Shown here: positions 6,658 to 15,827 of the stretch, one piece after another
Layout: each line of letters starts with the position of its first letter
Numbering within the stretch: the first letter of the stretch is position 1
From: CAISIP01 sp031396205
GTDB lineage: Bacteria > Pseudomonadota > Gammaproteobacteria > Burkholderiales > Burkholderiaceae_C
Length of the DNA stretch: 64,000 nt
Assembly: GCA_031396205.1 (NCBI GenBank)
Contig: JANNKH010000070.1
Span: forward strand, 1-64,000
Reading direction: 5' to 3'
The notes under the pieces: model-generated
The model's input: only the letters and a program-made list of their open reading frames with translations
Told to the model about the DNA's origin: nothing
The model's database searches: none
Made by a program: the position numbers and the translations under genes

Positions 6658-9438
6658 CTACTGGCTTTTGAGCAGGGTGGCGACCTCTGCATGGGCCGGG
6701 AACTTATCGCCAAGCTTGGCCAGGTCCTCCAGGTGCGGTCGCGCCAGATCTTTCTTGCCGCCCTGGATATGGATCTTGGCCAGGTTGAATTTGTACGCAA
6801 TATTGGCCGGCTGCAACGCAATCGCTTTGGTCTGCCACTCCAGCGCCTTGGCATAGTCGCCCTTGTCAGACAACAGCATTGCCAGTGTGTCCATGTACGC
6901 TGGCTGACTGGGCACCAGCGAAATCGCCTTTTCCGCCAGTACGATTCCGCCCTCTTTTTTCAGCTTGCCGGTGATCCAGGCCAGGTTGTTGTAGGCGATG
7001 GCATTGTTGGGCGCAATCTGAATCACGCTGCGGTACAGCTTCTCTGCCCCAGCCAGATCATTGCGCGCGATTGCGGTGTTGGCCAGGTACAACAGAAAAA
7101 CCGATTCCTTGGGATTGTCCTTGAGCCAACTCGCTGCCATCTTATCGGCATCGGCCGCCTTGCCTCCCGCGATGAGGGTCGAATGCAATTTGCTCGCCAA
7201 CTCCGCAAACGCGCCCTGCTTGAGCCCGGCGCGGTAGGCCTCGGCGGCGACATCCCACTTTTTCTGCAATACGGCGATGTCGCCTTCGAACTGGTAGCCC
7301 AAGGCGCTGGCAGGCTTTTGCTTTTGCATCGTGCGCGCAACGGCGGTGGCTTCCGTGTACTTCTTGGCGTCCAGCGCATACAGAATCAACCCGCGTTGCG
7401 CATCCAGATGGTCTGGCTTTACCTCCAGCGCCTTGCGCAGGCTCTGGGCAGCAGCTTCCTTGTCTTTGGCCACCAAATGCGCCTCGGCCATGCGCATATA
7501 GGGTACGGGCGAGTTAGGCTGCAGGGTGGCCATCTTGTTGTAGCTGATCATGGCCTGGTTGTTGTCACCAGACGCCAGTTGAGCCCTCCCCAACACTTCG
7601 AGCAACTCCGGGCTCTCGGGTATGGCCGCAACCGCATTTTGCGCTGCCGACAAGGCCAACTTGTCGTCCTTGTTGCGAAGGTGGAATTCAACCAATAGCA
7701 AACGCGGCACTTTCTCGGTCGGATTGGCGGTCACTGCCTTGATGATCAGTTCGGCAATTTCCGCCTTGGGTCCGCCTTCGCGAGCCCGCAGTTCGGCCAG
7801 GGCGAGCAAGGCCTGGGGATGCTGCGGGTTTTTGGCCAGCACCGCGTCGAAACGCTTGCGGGCGTCATTGGTTTTTTGCTCTGCGATATCGAGCGCGGCA
7901 AGGCTTGCGACCGACGGGAAATAGGTGGGGTCGATGCCAATCGACTGCTCGAATGCCTTGCGGGCACCGGCCATGTCTTTTTTCGCCAGCAAGGTTCGAC
8001 CACGCAAATTCGATGCGAGCGGCTTGTCCGCTTGCTTCTTCTCAAGCGCGGCGATGGCGCTCAAGGCCTTGTCGAACTCGCCACGACGCAGATGCACGCT
8101 GATCAGCGCCAGATCGGCCGTCGTGCCGGTGTCGGACGCGGCAACCGCCTGCAATTCGCCATAGCCCGAATCCTTGCCATCGGCCAAGTGGGTCAGCGCA
8201 AGCGCGGTGCGTGACCGGGTGTTCTTTGGATCTTGCTTGGCTGCCTTGGAGAAGTACTCCTCGGCCTTCTTCACGTCGCCATTTTGCAGATAGACCTCGC
8301 CCGCCAGCGAATTGGTCCTGGAATCCTGGCCCTCGCCCTTCAAGGCCGGCTCCAGGGTAGAGAGTGCCTTGTCGGGCTGCCCTGCACGCAAAAAGGCGCT
8401 GGTGAGCAATTGTCGAGCCAACACAAATTCAGGCGCCGCCTGCACCGCCTTGGCGAGATGGGTTTCTGCCAACCGGATGGCATTGGACTGCAATTCAATG
8501 GCCCCGGCCAACACCAGCGCCTGGACATTGTTCGGCGCGACCTTGATCATCTGTTGCGACAATTCGCGCGCCAGCTTCAGGTCCTTTTTCTGGAACGCCA
8601 GCAATGTTTCGAAATAGCGCGACTGCGGATGGTTTGGAGCGATCTTCTTCAGTTCAGCCAGTTGCTTTCCTGCGTTCTCCAGGTCGCCCTGCCTGAACAA
8701 CAATGTGAGCGCCGCCGCGTGTGCCGATCCATTCGACGGATTGCTGTCCACCGATTTCTGATAGGCAGCCAAAGCTTCGGTTGGCTGACCCTTGCCAAAC
8801 TGCAACAAGTCGCCCTTGAGTTTCCAGGCTTCGGCGTTCTTGGCGTCCTTGGACAGCACGGACTCGACCAGCGCCAACGCTTCGTCAAACTTGCGCGCAC
8901 GCGCGAGTTCACCGACCTGAAGCAACAACGCGGGGGCGTAGGCTGGATCTGCCTGCAGCGCCGCCGCCAGCGCCTCCTGCGACCGCTCCCTCGAGCCTTG
9001 GGCAGCGAGTGCCATCGCCAACACCGTCTGAAATTCCGCTTTGGCCTCTGGCTTGGTCAACTGAACCTTGGCGAAATCCTCGACCACTTTCTTGAATTGG
9101 CCTTGCTGCAACATGGCCCGCGCCAGCGCCGGCACGACCAGGTCATCGGAGTGGTTGAGCGAGCGCGCCTTGCGCAGTTCGGTTTCGGCCCCGACTGGAT
9201 CGCCGCCACGCAGCAAGGCAAGGCCCAGGATGTAGCGGGCCTCGGGCAAATCCGGGTTCTCCTGCAGCGCGTTCTTGACCTGGATGATCGCAGCCTTGAA
9301 GTCGTTCTTGGCCATGTAGTCACGCGCCGAGGCAATCATCGTCGCGGGCTTCTCGCCGCTGCAGCCGGCCAGCGTCAAGGCCAGCAGCGCTGTCAGCGCA
9401 AGCTGCAGGCCGTGGCGCGAAAGTGGGAAATTTTTCAT
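6658..9438 (-). CDS. prsT: XrtA/PEP-CTERM system TPR-repeat lipoprotein PrsT
   Basis: A 926-residue lipoprotein of tandem tetratricopeptide repeats. The N-terminus is a classic lipoprotein signal with lipobox LAGC (Cys26), so it is probably lipid-anchored at the outer or inner membrane facing the periplasm. From about residue 30 to the end it is continuous helix-turn-helix TPR units with repeated A..LG.A, P..A.. patterns (for example PDLPEARYILGLALL, PNNAIAYNNLAWI). Length and position immediately after prsK-prsR match the PrsT family, which co-occurs with exosortase A and EPS genes. The role is thought to be scaffolding for polysaccharide assembly or export, but no mechanism is visible here. 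Followed at three bases by the protease gene. Confidence 0.93.
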   Translation of the reverse strand: MKNFPLSRHGLQLALTALLALTLAGCSGEKPATMIASARDYMAKNDFKAAIIQVKNALQENPDLPEARYILGLALLRGGDPVGAETELRKARSLNHSDDLVVPALARAMLQQGQFKKVVEDFAKVQLTKPEAKAEFQTVLAMALAAQGSRERSQEALAAALQADPAYAPALLLQVGELARARKFDEALALVESVLSKDAKNAEAWKLKGDLLQFGKGQPTEALAAYQKSVDSNPSNGSAHAAALTLLFRQGDLENAGKQLAELKKIAPNHPQSRYFETLLAFQKKDLKLARELSQQMIKVAPNNVQALVLAGAIELQSNAIRLAETHLAKAVQAAPEFVLARQLLTSAFLRAGQPDKALSTLEPALKGEGQDSRTNSLAGEVYLQNGDVKKAEEYFSKAAKQDPKNTRSRTALALTHLADGKDSGYGELQAVAASDTGTTADLALISVHLRRGEFDKALSAIAALEKKQADKPLASNLRGRTLLAKKDMAGARKAFEQSIGIDPTYFPSVASLAALDIAEQKTNDARKRFDAVLAKNPQHPQALLALAELRAREGGPKAEIAELIIKAVTANPTEKVPRLLLVEFHLRNKDDKLALSAAQNAVAAIPESPELLEVLGRAQLASGDNNQAMISYNKMATLQPNSPVPYMRMAEAHLVAKDKEAAAQSLRKALEVKPDHLDAQRGLILYALDAKKYTEATAVARTMQKQKPASALGYQFEGDIAVLQKKWDVAAEAYRAGLKQGAFAELASKLHSTLIAGGKAADADKMAASWLKDNPKESVFLLYLANTAIARNDLAGAEKLYRSVIQIAPNNAIAYNNLAWITGKLKKEGGIVLAEKAISLVPSQPAYMDTLAMLLSDKGDYAKALEWQTKAIALQPANIAYKFNLAKIHIQGGKKDLARPHLEDLAKLGDKFPAHAEVATLLKSQ

Positions 9439-9475
9439 AGGAAGCCTGTAGGTAAATGTCGGCCGGTTCGCGGCA

Positions 9476-10837
9476 TCATTTCAAGCCGAGCCGGTGCATC
9501 AAATCGTACAGCGTCGGCCGGCTGATGCCCAGCAGTTCGGATGCCTTCACCATATTACCGTTGACGCGACCGAGCGCCGCGACAATGGCATTTTTCTCGG
9601 CTGTGTCCCGAATCGTGCGTAGATCCAGTGTTTCCAGTGCATGCGCGGATTGCGGCAGGTCCAATCCGACATCTTCTCGGGAGATCTGGTTGCCGTCGGC
9701 CATGATGCTGGCGCGCTTGATGCAGTTTTCCAGTTCGCGAATATTGCCCGGCCACTTGTGCAACTCGATAGCCCGGACCGCATCGTCACTCAGCGTCAAC
9801 GTGCCGCGGTTTTGCTCCTGGGCAAAGCGGCGTGCAAATGCATGGGCCAGCAGCGCCGGGTCGCCCACGCGGTCGCGCAGTGGCGGTATCTCGATGACGA
9901 TTTCGGCCAGCCGGTAATACAGGTCCTCGCGGAATCGGGCTTCCTTGGTCAGGGCCATCAGGTCCTGATGGGTGGCGCACACGATGCGCACGTCAACCGG
10001 TATCTCCTGACGCCCTCCGATACGCTCGATGGTGCGCTCCTGCAGGAAGCGCAACAACTTGGCCTGCAGCGAAAACGGCAGGTCGCCTATCTCGTCGAGC
10101 ATCAAGGTGCCCCCGCCGGCCGTCTCGATCTTGCCCAGCGTCATTTTGGCGGCACCCGTGAATGCGCCTTTCTCGTAGCCGAAAAGCTCGCTCTCCAACA
10201 AGTTCTCCGGAATGGCAGCGCAGTTGATGGCGACAAATTTCCCGCCCTTGCGCTGCGACGCCTGGTGCAATCCGCGCGCCAGCAATTCCTTACCGGTACC
10301 GCTTTCACCAAGTAGCAAGACGGTAGCGTTGCTGCCTGCCACTTTTTCGATCGTGCGGCAGACCCGCAACATGCCCGGGTCGCGGGTGGTCAGGCCCGAC
10401 AGCGCGTCGGGCTGGTGCATCAGCTGCAGGCGCTTGTTCTCGGACTGCAACTCGGCCAGGCGAAACGCGCGTTCGACCGTCAGGTTGAGCAGCTCCGGCT
10501 CGAAAGGTTTGGCAAAAAAGTCGTATGCCCCCATGGCTACCGCGCGCAACGCATTGGCGCGATCGTTCTGACCGGTCAGCACAATCACCTTCATGTCACC
10601 GTCGATGGACAGCAACTGCTCAAGCAGCCTGAAGCCTTCAGAGACCGAGTCCGGGTCGGGCGGCAGGCCCAGATCCATCGTGACCACGGCGGGAAGGTGA
10701 CGCCTTGCCTGCGCCAGGGCAGACTCGCGGTCATGCGCCGTGACCGACTCAAACCGGTCCAGCGACCATTTGATTTGCTTTTGTAGTGCCAGATCGTCTT
10801 CGACGATCAGCAGCGCACGCGATTTTTCGGATGTCAT
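9476..10837 (-). CDS. prsR: PEP-CTERM-box sigma-54 response regulator PrsR
   Basis: Response regulator that activates sigma-54 promoters. Order: receiver domain (1-120) with acidic pocket VEDD, phospho-acceptor Asp55 in TMDLGLPP and Lys110; AAA+ domain with Walker A GESGTGKE (177-184), sigma-54 contact loop GAFTGA (224-229) and Walker B LMLDEIGD (245-252); C-terminal Fis-type helix-turn-helix (NGNMVKASELLGISRPTLYD). It overlaps prsK by four bases (ATGA), so kinase and regulator are co-translated. In the XrtA system this regulator is linked to expression of PEP-CTERM proteins and EPS genes. All catalytic residues seen are intact. Confidence 0.95.
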   Translation of the reverse strand: MTSEKSRALLIVEDDLALQKQIKWSLDRFESVTAHDRESALAQARRHLPAVVTMDLGLPPDPDSVSEGFRLLEQLLSIDGDMKVIVLTGQNDRANALRAVAMGAYDFFAKPFEPELLNLTVERAFRLAELQSENKRLQLMHQPDALSGLTTRDPGMLRVCRTIEKVAGSNATVLLLGESGTGKELLARGLHQASQRKGGKFVAINCAAIPENLLESELFGYEKGAFTGAAKMTLGKIETAGGGTLMLDEIGDLPFSLQAKLLRFLQERTIERIGGRQEIPVDVRIVCATHQDLMALTKEARFREDLYYRLAEIVIEIPPLRDRVGDPALLAHAFARRFAQEQNRGTLTLSDDAVRAIELHKWPGNIRELENCIKRASIMADGNQISREDVGLDLPQSAHALETLDLRTIRDTAEKNAIVAALGRVNGNMVKASELLGISRPTLYDLMHRLGLK

Positions 10838-12948
10838 GGGGCTTCAAGTGATTGCAGGTCCGATTGTCGTTGTGACTCGAACAACGGCAACATCACGGTC
10901 ACGATCGTTCCCTGGTTGACCTGGCTGTCGACCGTGATCTTTCCGCCCAATTCTTGCACGTACTGATAGCTCTCATAGGCACCAATGCCCATTCCAGCCT
11001 GCTTTGTGGTCTGGAATGGCTTGAACAGGCGGTCCCGAATGAATTCCTCGGACATGCCCTGGCCGGTATCGCCCACCTCGATCACCGCCTGGCCACTCAC
11101 GCGATCGAGCTTGAGCCACACCCTGCCCTGCGGGTCAGTGGCGTCAAATGCGTTTTGCACCATGTGCCCGACGATGCGTTCCAAACGCTCTTCATGACCC
11201 CGCGTCACTACGCTGGTAACGATGTCGAGTTCGAGTATGCGGCCCCGCTCCGCCGCCACATCGGCTGTGCGCCGCGCAATGGCTTCGAGCTCCACGCCAA
11301 ACGCCGTTCCGGGCGGGGTGGCGCCTTCGCGCAGTTGGAGCATCAGCTGGCGCATGCGGTCCAGCGCGTTGTCGACCGTCATCAGCATGTCCTGGCGAAA
11401 CTCCGGATTGTCCTGCAGCCGCTTGGCGTTTTTCATCATCAGCGAGAGCTGGGTCACCACGTTTTTCAGGTCGTGCACGACGAACGCCGACATGCGGTTG
11501 AACGCATCGAACTTGCGCACCTCCAACAAGGCCTCGGTGGCCTGCATCTGGGCCAGAAAACTGGCTGCCTGCCGGCCGGCGGTCTTGAGCAGGTCATTGA
11601 CCTCCCAGTTCACGTCCATGCGGGCGCGGGCGCTGGACAAGACCACGAAGCCGATCATGTCCTCACCCACGCTCAATGGCACCACCAGCCAGGCCTGCGG
11701 CGTCTCCTGCAGCCAGGGAGGCAGTACCAGGCGTCCGTAACGCCGCGGGAACGACCGGTATTCTTCCAGATTGACAACCCATCCGTTGCTTTGCAAAAAC
11801 TCGCACAGCGGCGAGGCTTCATCCTCCGGCAGCAGGCTGGCGGGCGCATTCCAGCGGGCGTTTTGCCGAAAGCTCTTCTCACCCCGGTTCTTCAACCACA
11901 GGGCGCCGCCAGGGCTCTCAAGCATGTCGGCCAGCCCGCGTATCACCTGCTGGCCCATCGCCTGCGGCGAGTTTTGCGCCGACAAAGTCTGGGTAAAACG
12001 CAACCACTCCTCGCGGTAGTCGTACCGATAGCGGAAAAAATGCTTGCCCAGGAAAACGCGCAAGCGCGCGCGCACCGAACCCGACACCGCCAGCACCATC
12101 AGCACGACCAGCGCCAGGAACACCAGGCCCAGTTGCAGCGCCCGTCCCCATTCGCCGCCGAAATAGCGCACGTAATAACCGACACCGGAGACAAATACCA
12201 GGTAGAACCCGGCCATCATCAGCGTGGCCGAGTGGAATGCGGCCTTGCGCGAAATCTGGACCTTGGACAACCAGTCACTCTGACGCGAAGTCGACAGCAG
12301 CAGGAACGGAACCACCAGCGCATGCACGGCGCCACGGATGCTGAAAGCATCTCCATCCACCGCATTGAAAAGCACCGCCTGGGAATACAGGTATAGATCG
12401 AACAAGAACGCCCCGGCAAGCCCCAGGCACAGTGGCTTGATGTTCCAACGCGCGTCCTGCGGCACATTGCGGAACAACTGCTCCAGCAACACCATCGCAA
12501 TGACCGGCAGCGACAGCGTGGAAAAGAGCACCAGCTTGCGCATATCGGCCACGTCGAACCAGCCAACCAGCAAGAGCAGCTGCAGGCCACCCGCCAATAC
12601 GACCGCCGTCGCAGCGGTCGGCTTCAACCAGGAAAGGCCCTGAGCAGAGGGTGCCTGATTACGCTGGTGCAGCAGCACCAGCAGAAACACAAACCATGCC
12701 GCGTAGCGAACCACGTCGGCAAGGTAGGACCATTGAAGCAAGACAGGATGCCCCGCCACGAACAGGTATGCCAGCAGCAGGCAACCCCAAACGGCGCTGG
12801 CCAGCGCCGCCACCAGCATGCTGAACCGGGCTGATTCACGCGGCGGCCGGGCGTAACCGCGTTGCCACAACGCGACGGCAAGCAAGGTATACGCCAGTCC
12901 CGCAAGGCCATAACTCCAGCCTGTCAATACCAGATGGTCGGAGTCCAT
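10834..12948 (-). CDS. prsK: XrtA/PEP-CTERM system histidine kinase PrsK
   Basis: Membrane sensor kinase of 704 residues. The first ~290 residues hold roughly eight to nine hydrophobic segments; a GAF-like domain follows (about 310-470), then the dimerisation/phospho-acceptor segment with His492 in FVVHDLKN, and a HATPase domain with N box MVQNAFDA, G1 VGDTGQGMS and a GMGIGAYES G2 box. This is the domain order of PrsK. The stimulus is unknown; the many membrane helices suggest sensing in or across the inner membrane. It phosphorylates, presumably, the adjacent PrsR. The gene lies 58 bases downstream of the sugar transferase on the same strand. Confidence 0.94.
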   Translation of the reverse strand: MDSDHLVLTGWSYGLAGLAYTLLAVALWQRGYARPPRESARFSMLVAALASAVWGCLLLAYLFVAGHPVLLQWSYLADVVRYAAWFVFLLVLLHQRNQAPSAQGLSWLKPTAATAVVLAGGLQLLLLVGWFDVADMRKLVLFSTLSLPVIAMVLLEQLFRNVPQDARWNIKPLCLGLAGAFLFDLYLYSQAVLFNAVDGDAFSIRGAVHALVVPFLLLSTSRQSDWLSKVQISRKAAFHSATLMMAGFYLVFVSGVGYYVRYFGGEWGRALQLGLVFLALVVLMVLAVSGSVRARLRVFLGKHFFRYRYDYREEWLRFTQTLSAQNSPQAMGQQVIRGLADMLESPGGALWLKNRGEKSFRQNARWNAPASLLPEDEASPLCEFLQSNGWVVNLEEYRSFPRRYGRLVLPPWLQETPQAWLVVPLSVGEDMIGFVVLSSARARMDVNWEVNDLLKTAGRQAASFLAQMQATEALLEVRKFDAFNRMSAFVVHDLKNVVTQLSLMMKNAKRLQDNPEFRQDMLMTVDNALDRMRQLMLQLREGATPPGTAFGVELEAIARRTADVAAERGRILELDIVTSVVTRGHEERLERIVGHMVQNAFDATDPQGRVWLKLDRVSGQAVIEVGDTGQGMSEEFIRDRLFKPFQTTKQAGMGIGAYESYQYVQELGGKITVDSQVNQGTIVTVMLPLFESQRQSDLQSLEAP

Positions 12949-13006
12949 CGCCTCGTCTATTGGATCGGGGCCCGGCGACGCGAATCTGAAGCCTTCGCGC
13001 AGCGCA

Positions 13007-14395
13007 TTAGTGCGCGCCCTGCGCCGTCAATACCACGCCTACAGTTTCGAACAGGACCACCAGGTCCAGGAACAGCGTGTGGTTCTTGACGTAGTACAGG
13101 TCGTACTGCAGTTTTTCTGCGGAATCTTCGACCGAGGCGCCGTAGTGGTATCGGACCTGGGCCCAGCCGGTGACACCGGGTTTGACGCTTTGGCGGACCG
13201 CGAAATAAGGCAGTTCCTGGGTCAGCTTGTCGACGAAATACGGACGTTCCGGGCGCGGGCCGACCAGACTCATGTCGCCACTGAGCACACTGAACAACTG
13301 CGGCAGTTCGTCGATCCGCAGCTTGCGAAGAATGCGCCCCACCCGTGTCACCCGGTCGTCCTGCGCGGTTGCCCAGCGCGGCTGCCCATCGATCTCCGCG
13401 TCGGTACGCATGCTACGGAACTTGATGACGTTGAACAATCGACCGTTGAGACCGACCCGCTCCTGCATATACAGGACCGGCCCCCCACTCTCGAGCACGA
13501 TCATGATTGCCGCGATCAGGATCACGGGCGAGGCCAGCACGATCAGGATGGTGGCAAAAACAATGTCGAACAGGCGCTTGACGACCGTTCGCACCCAGCC
13601 TTGGCTGAATCCGTCGCCAAAAATCAGCCAGCCGGCGGAAACCGAGTCGAGCCGGATCTGGCCAAGGGTCTTCTCGAAATGGGTGGCCATATCGACTACC
13701 CGCACGCCCTGCAGCTTGCAGTCGAGCAGCTCGCGCAGCGGCATGCTGCCACCGCGGCGCTCGGCCAGCGCGACCACGATCTCGTCGACCTGCTGCTCCA
13801 TGACGATATCGGTCAGCGAGGTATTGGGCGACAGGATGCCCCAGGCAGATACCTCGGCCACAGCTTCGTTCGGGCTGGCGTAATAGCCAACCAGGTCCAC
13901 ATGCGGATCGGATTTCTGCAACGTACGACCCACCAGCTTGGCCCGGGTGCCGGTGCCAAACACCAGCACCCTCTGGCGCATCATCGACTGGGCACTCGAA
14001 TGGCCCACATGCACCCGGTGCATCAGCATGATCACCAGGCCGCCGACTACCGACAGGGACACGAAGTCCTGGTCCTCCAGACCCAGCGGCAACACCCCCA
14101 GGATGAGAAAGGCCAGCGGCAGGATGAGGCAAAGGGAAAGGACGGCACGCGCACGCGACTGCGCCACCGAGCGGTTGTGCACCCGCTGGTAAAAGCCCAA
14201 TGCGGCGTTGATGACGAGCGCGGCGATCGCCAGCAAGGCCGCCGAGGGCAGCGCTGCAGCGGCGGCGCGCGCCAGATCGGGCATATGCCAGCCGGTTGCG
14301 ACCAGAACCGTTCCCAGGATCAATCCGAAGTCGAGCAGCATCTGGAGTACTGTTCGCCTGTGGATGTAGTGGTTGAAAATCTTGATCATGCTCAT
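13007..14395 (-). CDS. XrtA-associated undecaprenyl-phosphate sugar phosphotransferase (EpsB/WcaJ type)
   Basis: Polyprenyl-phosphate hexose-1-phosphate transferase that primes EPS repeat-unit assembly at the inner membrane. The 462-residue form has an N-terminal set of about four to five membrane helices, a Rossmann-like CoA-binding fold (VLVFGTGTRAKLV, about 143-155), then the bacterial sugar transferase domain from residue 272: KRLFDIVFA, KFRSMR (325-330), DELPQL (362-367), GPRPE (379-383) and KPGVTGWAQV (405-414). ATG 14395 was chosen because the family starts with a short basic N-terminus; the open frame upstream overlaps the decarboxylase and is not conserved. Matches the PEP-CTERM-associated sugar transferase family (TIGR03013). 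Confidence 0.92.
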   Translation of the reverse strand: MSMIKIFNHYIHRRTVLQMLLDFGLILGTVLVATGWHMPDLARAAAAALPSAALLAIAALVINAALGFYQRVHNRSVAQSRARAVLSLCLILPLAFLILGVLPLGLEDQDFVSLSVVGGLVIMLMHRVHVGHSSAQSMMRQRVLVFGTGTRAKLVGRTLQKSDPHVDLVGYYASPNEAVAEVSAWGILSPNTSLTDIVMEQQVDEIVVALAERRGGSMPLRELLDCKLQGVRVVDMATHFEKTLGQIRLDSVSAGWLIFGDGFSQGWVRTVVKRLFDIVFATILIVLASPVILIAAIMIVLESGGPVLYMQERVGLNGRLFNVIKFRSMRTDAEIDGQPRWATAQDDRVTRVGRILRKLRIDELPQLFSVLSGDMSLVGPRPERPYFVDKLTQELPYFAVRQSVKPGVTGWAQVRYHYGASVEDSAEKLQYDLYYVKNHTLFLDLVVLFETVGVVLTAQGAH

Positions 14396-14558
14396 GCCCC
14401 AATGTGCGGACGTCCCACCTTGTCCAGCCTGGCAACGACCGGGGCAGTCGCCGTCACCCTCACCATTCCACCGAACGCCGATACTACACGGCAAATCGGG
14501 GCGTACGTACGCAAAGCCGGCAGTGGCTGCCTGCCGACGTGCCTGGAAGGAAGCGGGC

Positions 14559-15803
14559 CTATACCAGTACCTCGACGCACGGGGCGTGGCCCAGAAAAGC
14601 CTGCGGACTTGCGCTGGCACCGTATGCGCCCGACTGGTAGACCACCACCAGGTCGCCAACCCGGGCCTGCGGCAGGGCCATGCGATCGGCCAGCAGATCG
14701 AGCGGTGTGCATAGGGGACCCACCACCGAAACGGTCTCTGTCGGCCCCTTGCCACAGCGATTGCCGATGGTTACCGGGTAGTTCTTGCGCACTACCTGGC
14801 CGAAATTGCCCGATGCCGACAGATGGTGGTGGAGCCCGCCATCGGTGACCAGGAACACATGTCCGCGCGAGACCTTGCGATCAAGGATTCGGGTGACGTA
14901 GATGCCGGCCTCGGCCACCAGGTAGCGACCCAGTTCAATCACGAAACTGGCCTGCGGCATCTCGCTGCGCGCCCGCTCCAGCAGTTGCGCCAGATTCTCG
15001 CCGATCGGGGCGATGTCCAGCCGCTGTTCCCCAGGAAAATACGGGACTCCGAAGCCGCCGCCCAGATTCAGGAAACGCACCGGAGCCGGCGCGTCGCCCG
15101 CCAGCCGCAATGCCAGCTCATAGGATTTCTGCTGAGCCTCGCAAATCGACTCCGGCCGCAGGTTCTGGGAGCCGGCGAACAGGTGAAAGCCCTCGAAGTC
15201 GAGATCGGCACGGCCGATATCGGCCAGCAACTCGGGCATCTGCTCGACATCCACTCCAAACTGTTTCGGGCCGCCGCCCATCTTCATGCCAGAGCCCTTG
15301 AGCTCGAAGTCCGGATTGACACGCACCGCCACCCGTGCCGGCATGCCCAGTTGCTGCGAAATTTCCTGCAGTGCCACCACTTCGCGCGGGGACTCCACAT
15401 TGACCAACACGCCCGCGGCGACGGCCTGGCGCAGTTCGACGACGCGTTTGCCGGGACCGGCAAAACTGATTTCCTTCGGATCGGCACCCGCATCGAGCGC
15501 CACCTTCAACTCGCCACCCGACGCCACGTCAATGCCGTCGACCAGACCACCCATGAAGCCGACCACGGCAGGCATCGGGTTGGCCTTCATGGCGTAGTGC
15601 AGCTTGATGGCCTGCGGCAATGCCTGGCGCAGACCGGCGACCCGCGCACGCAGAGCGGCACGATCATAGGCATAGAACGGAGTCTGCCCAACCCGCTCGG
15701 CCAGCAGGCTCAGGCGATGTCCGCCCACCAGCAGCTCCCCAGCCTCGCTCGGGAACTGGTCCAGCGGGGCATGTACCGGCAAAGTGCGTGAATCTGACGT
15801 CAT
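14559..15803 (-). CDS. PLP-dependent decarboxylase, exosortase A system-associated
   Basis: Fold-type III, Orn/DAP-decarboxylase-like enzyme (414 residues). The PLP lysine is Lys73 in HYAMKANPMP; the phosphate-binding glycine loop is GGGFGVPYF; the C-terminal domain has GPLCTPLDLL with the active-site Cys and QSGAYGASAS. Such proteins sit next to the acyl-CoA ligase and ACP in XrtA loci (TIGR03099); the amino acid decarboxylated, and whether it reacts free or bound to the ACP, is not known. The gene starts 24 bases after the ligase stop. About 160 bases separate it from the next gene; nothing recognisable is in that spacer. Confidence 0.92.
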   Translation of the reverse strand: MTSDSRTLPVHAPLDQFPSEAGELLVGGHRLSLLAERVGQTPFYAYDRAALRARVAGLRQALPQAIKLHYAMKANPMPAVVGFMGGLVDGIDVASGGELKVALDAGADPKEISFAGPGKRVVELRQAVAAGVLVNVESPREVVALQEISQQLGMPARVAVRVNPDFELKGSGMKMGGGPKQFGVDVEQMPELLADIGRADLDFEGFHLFAGSQNLRPESICEAQQKSYELALRLAGDAPAPVRFLNLGGGFGVPYFPGEQRLDIAPIGENLAQLLERARSEMPQASFVIELGRYLVAEAGIYVTRILDRKVSRGHVFLVTDGGLHHHLSASGNFGQVVRKNYPVTIGNRCGKGPTETVSVVGPLCTPLDLLADRMALPQARVGDLVVVYQSGAYGASASPQAFLGHAPCVEVLV

Positions 15804-15827
15804 TCGTGGTGTTGCCTTCCTGGCGGG

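Noticed and set aside
6088..7698. Long plus-strand frame opposite the protease and prsT
   Set aside because: Shadow of the minus-strand genes; no recognisable motifs or ribosome site.
13010..14848. 612-residue plus-strand frame opposite the sugar transferase
   Set aside because: Antisense shadow; the minus-strand gene has all family motifs.
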